Assembly: GCA_963970005.1 (NCBI GenBank)
Contig: CAXAMN010006491.1
Location: 2,291 to 66,290 of the forward strand
Reading direction: 5' to 3'
DNA: 64,000 bases
Source: Durusdinium trenchii
Taxonomy: Eukaryota; Sar; Dinophyceae; Suessiales; Symbiodiniaceae
Part shown: one piece after another, positions 9,842-21,600 of the stretch
Position numbering within the stretch: the first letter of the stretch is position 1
How the letters are laid out: each line of letters begins with the position of its first letter
Translations under genes and position numbers: made by a program
The notes under the pieces: model-generated
Database searches by the model: none
Told to the model about the DNA's origin: nothing
Seen by the model: only the letters and a program-made list of their open reading frames with translations

Positions 9842-10443
9842 GATCACCGGCAAGCTCCCAGGCTATTTGTCCCCATCGGCCGGTCTTAAATTTGCCGACG
9901 TGCCAAACGGACTTGCAGCAATCTCCAAGGTGCCTGCAGCAGGTTGGGGACAGATCTTGGCCTACATGGCATTCTGCGAGGTTTCCCAGGATCAGTCTCC
10001 TGGCACACCTGCGGCTGCTGGAGATTTTGGCTTCAAGGTCTTGACCTCATCCGATCCTGCTGAGAAGACCAAAAAACTTAGTGCCGAACTTGCCAATGGC
10101 CGCCTTGCGATGATGGCCATCATCGGGATGTTCTTCCAGGTGCTTGTCTCACGTGTACAAAGGTTTACCAGAAAAAACATATGAACCGGTTGTTTTTTTT
10201 TGTATTTGCTGTGATACCTTCTTTGGGTCCTTCATGGGTTGCAAAAGGTGTGATTATCTACTGTCGTGAATGCAAAACAGCAGTCAACTTCCAAATCCTA
10301 AGTTTATTGTTTTTTGAATGTTTGCGTGGCATTATTCTCAAAGTGATAGCGTGCAGGATGGTCTGACTGGAAGTGCATGGGGTGACTGGGCCAACTACAC
10401 TGCGTCTCCTTTGCGCGCCTTCGAGAATGAGCTTGGCGTGCAG
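9842..10443 (+). CDS. LHC polyprotein, partial unit 1 (exons 1-2)
   Basis: Exon 1, 9842-10139, reads ITGKLPGYLSPSAGLKFADV through ELANGRLAMMAIIGMFFQ without introns. It contains a segment (FCEVSQDQSPGTPAAAGDFG) found in no other unit here. Exon 2, 10357-10443, encodes the 29-residue inter-unit linker DGLTGSAWGDWANYTASPLR...GVQ. The intron between them is GT-AG (CCAG|GTGCTT...GTGCAG|GATGG). Exon 2 ends with GT at 10444, and the next exon lies 8.3 kb away beyond element D. Upstream exons that should encode the first helix are not recognised, so the gene's 5' end is missing or too diverged. Confidence 0.9.
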
Positions 10444-10805
10444 GTGCGCAGGTGATTTGCCAAACTGGGCAAGTGAGTATAGTTGAGTCGCATATTCAAG
10501 TCCAAACTGGACATGGAAAAAAAACATCCGAATCCCTCTGTTGTGAGCCAGACCGACAGAGATGTTTGACATGTGTGGTTTCTGATCATTTCAAGTGGTC
10601 AGAATTGCCGTTTCCCAACATTTGGGCACCATAGAATGTCATGTTGCAGCCTTGTGTTCTAAAATTCCAGTTGTGTTCTGCAAAGAAAAAGTAAGAAACT
10701 CAATGCATACAGTTTTAGGTGCATGCAAGAATCTACCTTTTTGGAGCAAGAATTGTTGTCCGGATGGAACCAAACAACAAGAACAACAACAAGAACAAGA
10801 ACAAG

Positions 10806-10843
<38 letters not shown>

Positions 10844-13800
10844 CTTTCTTCTTCTCACGCACTCAGGGAGAGAGTAGCGCCGCCCTTCGGTCAATGCCTT
10901 GTTGACCGGACTCCAGGATCATATGATCGGAGATCGTTTGGATGTCACAAGCAATTAAATTTATCACCTGACCTCGGGAAACGTGTAGAGTCAAGGTGAA
11001 AGCGACCTAAAGTCAGTGGCCCAAGGTTCCAGGGGCACTTCAACCATCCTCTAGCTACAAGTGATCAGCGCCGGAAAAGAAAACCGGAAAAGCTATCACA
11101 GCACTTCAAAATTCGCTAAAGGAAAAACAGTCAGTCAAACAAATGACTTTTCCCCCCCCCCTCTCAGGAGCGGCTGCAGGTCCGCGCGGCAGCCGCAGGC
11201 TCACTCATCAGCAAGGGGCGCAGGTCCCGCAGCCAAGGCGCGGGTGATGGAGGCATCAGCGTCTTGCAGGCGCTGAAGTAATTCACCCAAGGCACTGTCC
11301 TCTTCCAATGGTTGGCTCGGGGCAACTTCCTGCACTGCATGAGATTGAGGCCAAGTGGCGGTATCACTCCTGGAACTATTCTCCAAGGCACGGCCCTCAG
11401 AATCATCTCTCAAAGGCAAACCAAGCATGGGTCCAGGTGCATCCAAGTCCAAGCTAGGATGCGCAGCTGTCAGCCCCTCAAGAAAAGGCCGAGGCTCCCA
11501 AGACGCTTCCTCCTCAGGTGAGGCCGTGATGGCCTGGTCATGGGTGGGCGCAGGGCAAGTAGTTCCAAGCGTCTCATGACCTAGGTTCAAAGGGACGGAG
11601 GAAGGAGTCAATCCTTGCATACCATCTGCTTCCGAGTCTTCCAAATCCAGGTCCTGACATGGCAGGGTCCAGAACAGGACACCTCGGGTGTGAAAGTACT
11701 CAGGGATGACCATGATTTCCTGAGGTCGTTCATTGTCATCACATAGCCACTTCTTTCCAGTAATGGGATCTAGCAAAAGAGCGCGAAAGTGCCCCTGAAG
11801 CGAATTCCCCAAATGAGCCACCACTGCCACAACACGATGAGAGACCCAGCTGCGGGCCAGACCATCGCGAAGGAAGATCGGCAGCGAAAAGGGCTCCATG
11901 AACTCCACGTGATGAAAATGACCTAACAGCCGAGTCGAGTCTATCAAACGATCCAAAAAGAAGACTTTCAAGCCCCCATGATGTGTGAACGCTGTTGCCA
12001 TCGAATGGCACTCCAGCCATGGAATCAGGAGATCGGGCAGGTCAATTTTTCCGCATCTAGTTCGTAGAGGTGGACCAGCGCTACAGGCTGAAAATCACTG
12101 CCTGCTTCATAGCAGTGACAGCCTTCTGAGTTCTCAAAGCGTCGCTCCCAAGCTTGAGAGATCTGGGTAGTACGACACCAAGCCAGGACCTCACTCACAA
12201 ACTCGGCGATGTCCCTCTGTTCCCCAGAGGGTGTCCCCTGAAAGAGATCTGTCAAAGCCGGATGGCGATGCAGAGCAATTGTCTCATCCACCCTTGTGGA
12301 TCGAAGCAGCCCCTGTGTGACGGTCCAAATGTGACCATAGGTATATTCATTGAAGGAGGCTGAGTGCACCAAGGTCCAAAGCAGGGATATCAAGCCCGCA
12401 TTGGCGTAGCACCAGTTGGAGTCATTGGTGCAAGCCAAGTTGCACAGATCCTCCATCCATTTCCTCTTCATTTCCTCCCCCCTTGAGGTCGCAGGACCAT
12501 CTGAATGTCTTGTGCCAGCTTGGACCTCTGGAGTCCATGTTGCTTCAGGCGTGCACCGATCAGATGCCACAGGGCTGATCCCGTCAACTGGCGTAAGAGG
12601 CTCGAGAGGGAATCGTTGCGCATGGATATCTGCAATTTCCAAGGAACGACCTCGCTCCGACTCTGCTGGGAGGCCATCGCGAAAAAGCGGACACAGTTGG
12701 TCGGTTCCAAGAATGCTTGCTGAAGGATGCCCAAGTGTGTCTCCATGCTGGACCAGGAGATGGGAGCCGTCTGACAGATGACCAGGCGCTTGTGCTGGTG
12801 GTGCCATATGAGATGCGGGAAGCTGGAGTCTTCCAGGATGGTCAGGCTCTTGATCGCCGCTTGCTTGGTGGAGTCGTCGGAAAGCTGGAGTTTGAGTTTC
12901 TGGAACCTGTTGGTCAACTCGTTGATCACAGCCTGAATCAAGTAGGAGCGCAGGGGGATCATGGCTTGGTCGGCAGGAAGGTCGTGCCATTGCTTTGCTG
13001 TGCGAAGCAGGAGTGGCAAGACTCCGGAGTTCCCCTGTTGGAAGAACAGCACAAACGAGTCCTGCATAGAGACCGAGTTGAGGGAGTCCTCGTGCCTGAT
13101 CAGAAGTTGCCCCATCAACCTGCATAATTTCACGACCTGACCACTCTCTTCGCTTCTCGTGGATGAGGTCGAGCTGCTGTGAGGAGAGGATGGCCTCTGA
13201 TGTTTCCTCCGTGGCAGGGACTGAAGGGCCACTTCTCGCTTTTGGCGCTTCTCCTGAGGAAGGTCCTGCTCCAGCTCTTCCGGTGATGCGAGCATATTTA
13301 AGAATGCCAGGCCCACCTGACTCAGCCTGTCTCCTTCTTGAACTGCCATCACCTCGTCCATCCTGATGATCAGGGCGAAGCCACGTCAAAGCACACCCAA
13401 GGTTGAGGAGTGGTGCACACTTGTGTGTGAGAAGAGCCCACACACTGTCGTCCTCTAAGGCATAGTCCTTGAGAGTTGTATGGCACCAAGGGCATGGAAG
13501 TGGATCACACAAGGCAGGCCGTTGAGCCAAGAGAAAACGGTAGAGCACATGGAGAAGGAAGCCATTGTGGCCACTCTGAGATCGATGCTGTTGAAGAAGA
13601 TGTTCAAACAGTTGAATGCTGGTCTCAAAGTTGCGAGAGCACAATGCACATGTGGTGCTGAGGATCTGGCTGTCGCGAAGAAGGAATTCCCAGGAGTTCT
13701 CGCCCGGACACTGAAGCCATGGAGCAAGAGCAGGAACCTGTGCATGCAGAGCGGCATGGAGCTGGATCAACTTGTGCAGGGTGTCTGGAGAGATGGTCCA

Positions 13801-16800
13801 GGGAAGAATGAGCTTCCGATGTCTGGGGTCCAGCAAGTATTGTAGCATGGCCAGTTGTCGATAAGCGGGACATCTGTGAGATCTTGGCTGAGGGATCCTG
13901 CATGGATTGCAAATGCATGTCATCTTGGCCTCATCCACCAAATTGCTCATGAGATCTGCCTCTCTGTAGAATCCCCCGTGATGGCATTGAAGATGCCGTA
14001 CCAAGTCGGCCGTTCGAGAGTAGGCTTGACCACAGAAGGAACACATCATGGTCAATTGGTGTCTCATAGCTGACTCACGGACGGCCTCCCCCCATTTGCC
14101 AGCCTGGATCAGGGGCATGAAGTAGTCATCGCTGCGGAGAACCGTGCCAAGTTCCTGGTCACCGAGTGGATCCAGCTGATCACAAGACCCACGTTCAATG
14201 TGCCGTCTGAGTTCCCAGAGCTCCCCAAAATGGCTGCCACAATGGCGACACACCGTGGTCCCATGGATCGTGTCTCGAGAGCAACAGAACCGAGGATGAT
14301 CATTTCGTAGATGTTGCTCAAGGGCTGCCCTGGTGGGGAAAAGATCAGCACAGTGAAGGCAGACATGGTCCTCTGGCGGCCGATCAGCTTGTCCAGGTTG
14401 GGCATGTGGTCGAGGTACCTCAGTGGAGAATCGATGCCATTGGTGAATGACTGCAGCCTGAAGAAGGATCTTGCACTGGTGAGAGGTGCTATACTGAACC
14501 TGACAAACATCACACGGTGAACGTCGATTGGAACTCCACGTACGATATAACAGTTGACTCGTCAGTGCAATGTTGCCGTGGGCCAATTGAAGGTGATGAA
14601 TCATGTCTGAGAACCGTGATTGATGTTTACCACATAGGCAGCAGTGCGTGAGCATGTAGTTGCACAAATCCTGTGATTGTGTGAGCTCATGCAAACTTGG
14701 ATCCTGCACCAAAGGAACGATGCGGCGTTGAATCTGCTCCATTTCCATGTCAAGGACCTGAGTGCCATCAAACATGGGACAGTTGAGAAATTCAATATGG
14801 GTCCGAAGATTGGTCCACGACCCAAATGTTTTGTCACAATGGCGACACTGAGGGAGGCCAGCAAGAGCGTCTCGTTGCAGCCTGAATGGAACTAGTCTAG
14901 CATGACTTCTACCATGGGTCGTTTGTTCATGACGAGCCAGGGTAGCAGCACTCGGGAAGTCACCAAGGCAGGTACGACACTGGAAGCGCAAGGTCAATGG
15001 TGGTGAGTACGCCTGAGATGAGATCCACTGGTCCAGCTGAAGCAGCAAGTTTGCAGTTTCGTGAAACTGAATCTGATGTAAAATATCTGTGGAGTCAAGC
15101 GTGTGGAGACGTGCTTCCCTGCCTTCCAAAGTGCGGACACAAACCCGTCGGAGAAAAACAGCAGGTGGAGTAATCTGATGTATGGCATGAAAGTCAGCAT
15201 GTGTACGATGTGTTTCATGTGAGTGATCATGCATGAACATCCTCTGCTGCAACGTAAGTTGAGAAATGAGCTGTCTGAGCCCTGCGGCACTGCATCCAAC
15301 CACATGTAGATTGTACAAAGTGGTTGTCCGAACCACTGAACTCCACAATGATTCTTTCTGCCTGGAGGTGAGTCCCTTTTTTGAACAGAACCATGTTCGA
15401 AGTCGACGGAACGCACGGAGCCCACACTGTAGTCGATGTTGGAGTGAACTGCTCTGCATTGTTTTGTAAGACAGCTTGATCCCCAAATACGGAACAACAG
15501 TGTGGAGAGCAACCAGAGCAGGCCCCATACCTGTGCGTGGAAAACAAAGACGCCAGCCTTGACTGGTTCGTTTGAGATGCCTGGCTTGTGCTTTCCTCTG
15601 CGCAATCCCCTGTAGTGTGACCATGGAAAAACATTTCTGAATGTTGATCTGAAGGTGGAAATCTTTCAGGATGTCCAGAAGTATCCCACAATTAGTAGTA
15701 AATTCGTTCAGATCATCCAAAGAAAAGAGGGTCTGATGCACCAAGAAGTCATCTGCATAGATGGTGATGTTCCGGGTGACCCAATTCCATGATGCGCACT
15801 CAGCCAGTTTGTTCAGAATGAGCGTCGTGAGACAGCACCAGAGGAAAGGAGCAGCCTTGCAGCCCTGACGGACCCCTCTATACACTGGGACGGATGCGGA
15901 GAAGCCTTTGTGACTAATGTCGTAGTGAGTCCCTCTATGCCATTCATATAACAGGTGTAAGCAATCAGGTCGTACCCCAAGAGCAGCCATACCCTGAAAC
16001 AGGTGGCTTCTGGAAACACTGTCAAAAGCTTTACTCAAGTCCAAGCTGAGAAGAGCACCACCTACAAGAGAGTGCCTGACCATTCCAGTTGCTTGCTTCT
16101 CCACAGGTCGTTGTGCATGCCGCGCTAGTTGCGCCACCAGCAAGCAATGCTGCGTGGCTCTTGCAATAGCATCAGCTGTACCCCGAAACGGAAGGTATGC
16201 CAGCTGAGGCGTCGAACTGATTAGGGGAAGCACCGAGTGTCTTGCTTTCTCGCTAACAAGTCCAAGCACCACCTTACCAAACACGTCCTGGAGTGCTAAG
16301 GGCCTAAGATTCTTAGCATCATTAGGGGGTTTACCAGGTTTGGGAAGTAAGAACAGGTGACCATTTTTCCACTCAACCGGGACAAACGGGGTAGGTTGGT
16401 TCCACCATTGCATGAGAAGGGGGAACAGCTTCTTAGCACACAGGGCTGGGCAGCTCAAGATGCTGAGCGATGCACACGTCCCGGGCGCATTGGCTTTCAA
16501 CGATGCAAGCCTAGCAAAAGCCCTCTCAAGGTCTTCAGCACTGAATGGCACACCTGGGGCCCCCAGTGCCGGAAGCAGTGGGAGTGGGGCGTCATGCCAA
16601 GTTGCTTGAACAAAGCATTTGATGTGCGTGAACTCTTCGAGTGGACTGAGAATCTGACCAGTTGCAGAACGAATCTGAATGCGGGCAGTCTTTTCTTTGG
16701 GGCTGACCTTCCGAACCAGTTGATGCAGTTTACTTAGATCCTGTCGATCTGCAGCCGCCCGTGCCTCGGACAGGAACTGATCGATACGACTCTGTCGAGC

Positions 16801-18564
16801 CTGAGTCGAGGCGGTCTTTTGTTCACGATGGAGGCACCGATGTTGGGTGATCCATTTCCAGTACTCGAACACCGAACCGAGACTAAGGCAACGAGGTGTG
16901 CGAATCAATCGATACAGCGCCCACTTCCGAGTCGCCAGACAAGTCACCTGCCCAAGATGGCAGAGTCTATCGGCCGTGGTCGAAAAGGAATGAACAAAAA
17001 TGTCATTAAGGTCTTGGTGAAAGGATCGAAATTGGCCATTTTCGGGCCACTGAGTCCGTGTGAGGTGGGCAGAGGTCCTAGTCTGGAAGTCCGTCCATTC
17101 TTTCGTACCCTGGGACCTAGCAAGGCGGCCTCGTGTTCGATGTGCATAACTAATGCTGCTCAGGGCAGCACTGGACCAAGGCTTCCAAGTCAATGACAGT
17201 GAGCCAATCAGGGGATGATGTCCCTGAGTGGAGGTGCCCAACAAGGGACAGCTCGGAATGGGTGCACATTGTTTAGCTTCATGGTCAAGCTGCTTGAGGC
17301 GCGTGCAGGCGAAGTCAATCCTAGATCCAAGACCCTTAGGTCCATAGAAGGTGGCTGGGAGAGCCTGGGTCATCGTGTTGAGTGCACATAATCCATGTTG
17401 GACAAGTATCTCCAGCAGGCGTGCCTGATCCGTTTGGGCAGGTCCTTCACTGAGGACTCCGGCTCGACCTCTGAACTGTGTACTTCCTACGTTGGGTGTG
17501 TGCATGGGCAAGCTGGTGTTAAAGTCACCCAACAGAATCAGGTTGTTCCTAGTCGGAAGGGAGGAAAGACAATTATCCAAGGCACGAAAGACGTCAAGTC
17601 GGTGTGCAAGGTCTGGGGGTTTATTCTGATAGGTTTTCTGGTAGAAGTTCAGAACATCAAGTGGGCGGTCAAAGTGGATGCGGAGATGCAACAGTCGGCC
17701 ATCCCAGAGACTTCGCCATGAGATCTGATCCAAACAACACCAGGTCTTCCGAATAGCTAAAAGAACCCCAGTAGATTGTCGGGGAAGCCCCCCAACTGCA
17801 ACAAAGTGCCAGGTATCGTCTGACCACTCCTTGCTTTCCTGCCAGCGGGTTTCTTGCAGTGCAAGGAGCTGTATGGGTTGTGGTCTGGCCCACAGGAGAA
17901 TCTCGTCCAGCTTTGCTCGGCTCAAGCCACTGCAATTCCAGCTGAAGAAATGAAGGCGGTTCCTCAAGTCAATGCGTGGCTGGTGAGAGGAAGAAACCAG
18001 GGAAGGTGAGGTGGATTCACGTTTCGGTTCAATGCGAGTACCAAGAGCTTTTGCATCGAACAATTTGCCACGAAACCATGCATACCCTTCGATTTGAGCT
18101 CTACGAACAGCTCGCTTGAAGCTGCGCTTGTGATTGGAGACTAGTTTATGGTCTTGTCTATTGGGCGTGATGCCATGCAACTTTTTCGTAGCTAGAGCAT
18201 ATGTGTGGGGTGTCCAGTCAGTTCGAGCTACTCCCGTGACACTCATGGCCGTGTCACAACCCTCACCTCTACTACGGGTCTTAGTAAATCTAGATCTAGC
18301 CGAAGGGATCCGCAGTCCACCGACTTGGGACGGTGGTTCCAGGGACCAAGTGCACAGCAAAAGGATGTGAATCAATCCCGCAACACGAATGTGCATCCAG
18401 GGCCGCTGTGATCTGATTCAGGGAGAAATCCACGAACCAGAAAGGTAGCAGCTCCGCTCAGCACAGTTCAGCGCGCTCGGCCGCCAGGGAGGCCGCTCAT
18501 GTACGAGCTCCGCGGGAATGAGTCGTCAGAGCAATCCCAAGTGCTCTTGGCTGGAAAGAGGCTT

Positions 18565-18599
<35 letters not shown>

Positions 18600-18637
18600 C
18601 CACAACCACAACCACAACCACAACCACAACCACAACC

Positions 18638-18673
<36 letters not shown>

Positions 18674-21600
18674 CATACAGCACCGATCCCAAGTCTGCCA
18701 CAGCCAACTAGCACTGCCGGGAGCTCGTTCGGACCGGAGGCACCGCTGGGCTTCTTCGACCCCTTCGGCTTGACCAAGGAGGGAGAGCGGAGAGCGGGAT
18801 TCCACGCGCTTCCCCCGTGTGACGGACCGGGACGGATGTTGAGCAGCATTGACATCAAAACAGGAGCTCCGTTCGTAGCTTCTTGCTACTAGTAGCGATG
18901 CCAGGAGCCCCATTGGTAGCATCCTTGCTCCTAGTAAGGCCAGGAGTGGTCATCTCATCTTCCGAAATGAAAAAAACACCACTTAGATGGGGAACCCCAA
19001 TCGGACGGTCCCCCGCCAAAAAGACCGCGCCAAGCTTTGCGCGGCAGGACGGAGACGTGGAGGCCTTCAAGCGTCGCCGTGCCACCGAGTTGAAGAACGG
19101 CACCTGGGCGAGGAATGTGGCGTTTGTTGCGAGAAATCAATCGTAGATTCGACTCAGAAGATGAATAAAACTGTCCCACTTAGCTTGAACAAACTCTTCA
19201 TATGGCTTGTTTTATATATCAAGAGTTTGGATTAAGAGACATCGAAGACCTTCTACTAGTGGTTGGATCAATGGATTGTGAGATGTCAATCCAGGAGTCG
19301 ATACAAGACAGGCACATATGAGACCATAGCTTTGTAATTGTACATATTCAACATGTATAGAGTATCCTGGCTGTCTATTCCAGTGAAGATGGTTGTAGAA
19401 ACATGGGTTTTGCACAACCTACGAGGAACACAAGAACCAGAGAGCCATAGGCTTCTTGCCATATTTGTTTGTGCCACTCTTCGGATAGTCAAATTCAGCA
19501 CATGGCAGCTGTTTGTGTCGTGGACTCTTTTGTTGCTTCTGCGTTTGCGCTACCTTTACTTGCTGATCTGGGATAATTTTCTTCGTAAACCCTCCTTGTC
19601 GGTGCTAGTGACCTGGTGCTGTGGTGCAGTTTTCTCGCCCAGTCTGCTCGCTGGACGTGTGGCCTTTCGTCTCTGGTCGATTGGGGGGTTTTGGTCTCCA
19701 CGTCTCCAGTTTCCAATGCTGTGTTTCAGTCCTTTTCATCGCTTTGTGCTCGAGGTTTTCCATGGTTTTCTGATTCATTGGACAAATGTGTGTCTGATTT
19801 GTCACATGCAGGCTGTTTTTGCATTTGGGATCGCACCATGTTTTTCGCATTTTAGAATGCTGTCGACCTTCTACATGAGTGCATGCTCGCCTGGCAGCTG
19901 ATCCTGCCATGCAAGGTGTTCAGCTTCACATCGGAACCGGACCTTTTCAAGCCACTTTTGACTCCTACCTCCAGCCGGTTGGTGTGCGACCCCATTTCAT
20001 TCCTAACCGCATCAAAAGAACATGTAAGCATAACTAAGCACAAAAAGAACGCCCGATTTCATTAGCCCAAACCTTCCAGCCTGTTGCTTACCGGTCAGCT
20101 TTTGGTGAGTGTGATGTGTCGGATTCCACTCGCAAAAAAAGGATGTGTTGAGATTCTGGTTGTGGAAAAAGTTGTTTTGATAGGTTTTGAACTTTGGTTC
20201 GGATTGATCGTTGGAGCGGCGCCACCCGTGGGTTCTTCGGGGGGCTACTTCCCACGCAAAAGCCACGTTCCTGATGCTGCTCGGTTCTTCTATGGGGCTG
20301 CTTTCCGGCTGTCTTTCTCCCACACGGTTGTGATAGGGGACGAATCAAACGCTTCAACTGTTTGCTTTTTTTTAATGCATCGATTGTGGTCGTGGTGGTG
20401 CTTCTGGTGGCAAGGGCAAACCTTGAAAAGAGGCAACCAGTGAGGAGCAGGGAACAGGCAGATTCCAGCTGAATGCTTATATGTTTGTACTGATCAGACA
20501 TGTGTGGACATGTTATACTATACCTATGTGTTATATCCTTCAACTTGTAATACCTTTGCCATTCTGAGGCCGTGTGGCCATGTTGGCCACCATGGGCTAC
20601 ATTGTCCCGGAATATTTCCGCTTCCCAGGAGCTCCACATTCTTGCTAGCTCAGTTGGGGGGTAGAAAGACAGCCGTGGTGAAGGTGAGGTGAACAACACA
20701 GCTGCATAGTAGCCGTCCTATTTTCCTTTCAATCGATTTTGGACATGGGTGTATCCCAAAAATTGAGGGAACCCACAATGTATGTTCTTTGTCGACTGCG
20801 ACTTTGGGCGCTGGAGGATACTGCTCCCCGACCGCTGGGGTCAAGTTCTCAGAGGTGCCCAATGGCTTGGCTGCATTGGGCAAGGCGAGGGCAGCGGCAG
20901 TCCCATATTTTCGGAGTTCTGCGAGATCAAGATGGTGTTTTTTGTTTTTAAAATAGGATGATCGTGGGTGGACATGAACAGTCCGGAGGAAGCACAGATG
21001 GCTTTGTTCCTGTCCTGCTATGATATGTGTTTAATGTGAGAGATGTTTGGGGCCTATTTGGGGCTGGAGATCGATCACAATCGGATGTTTGACTTTTAGA
21101 TCCAGCTTGGAAAACAGATCCAGCTTGAGATGATTATTGTATTCACCTTTTTCGGAGCTTTTGGTCCACTCTGACGCAAACAAAAGCGGACACAAGATTC
21201 GAATTAGGAATTGTATGTAATTGTGCTATATTTTAAAACTACTTAATGTTTTCGTATCCATGAATTGGGCACCCTCCAAGGGTCCGAGTGAAAATCTCTT
21301 GAATCCGTTGATGTAAATATTTTAATTTGACTTAATTTACTTTGAATTTAACTTAATTCTAATAGCTTCTTGTTACTAGTAGTAAGGCACCTGTTACTAC
21401 TAGTAAGGCACTTGTTCCTAGTAGCGTGGCACTTGTTACTACTAGATGCATGTATCGAGTTGAGCGCCGCCCACGAACGGACCCTGCGAACTTGGCCGAT
21501 CGTACACGGTGCATCAATAGAGATGTTCGATGGGCTTGTGGACCTGCATGTACGTGGACCTACTGAGTGTCCCCTTTGCAACACTAACATGCTGCATTGC

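Larger units (their letters stand above)
10845..18564 (-). mobile_element. family D non-LTR retrotransposon
   Basis: A 7.7-kb minus-strand element in the LHC intron between exons 2 and 3. Its limits are set by AAC microsatellites on both sides, which I take as the duplicated or slipped target, so the exact ends may be a few triplets off. Order on its own strand: about 170 bp of 5' leader, EN-RT-zinc-finger ORF (start 18396), 297-aa ORF (start 13361), USP-like ORF (start 12471), then about 350 bp of 3' UTR. It is by far the best-preserved element here: one frame is open for 6.4 kb, suggesting recent insertion. No ORF1 precedes the EN-RT ORF. Confidence 0.8.

Noticed and set aside
12468-12781. 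Plus-strand open frames opposite element D (e.g. 12416-12781, 12717-13127)
   Set aside because: Shadows of the dense minus-strand coding of element D; no independent motifs.
18499-18892. Asn/His/Asp- and Thr-rich open frames
   Set aside because: They arise from the AAC, CACAAC and GACAAC arrays. Only the short APLGFFDPFGLTK segment inside is real (LHC exon 3).
19338-19901. 187-codon hydrophobic open frame in LHC intron 4
   Set aside because: No recognisable motif; composition is that of T-rich intron DNA, and it lies between two verified LHC exons.
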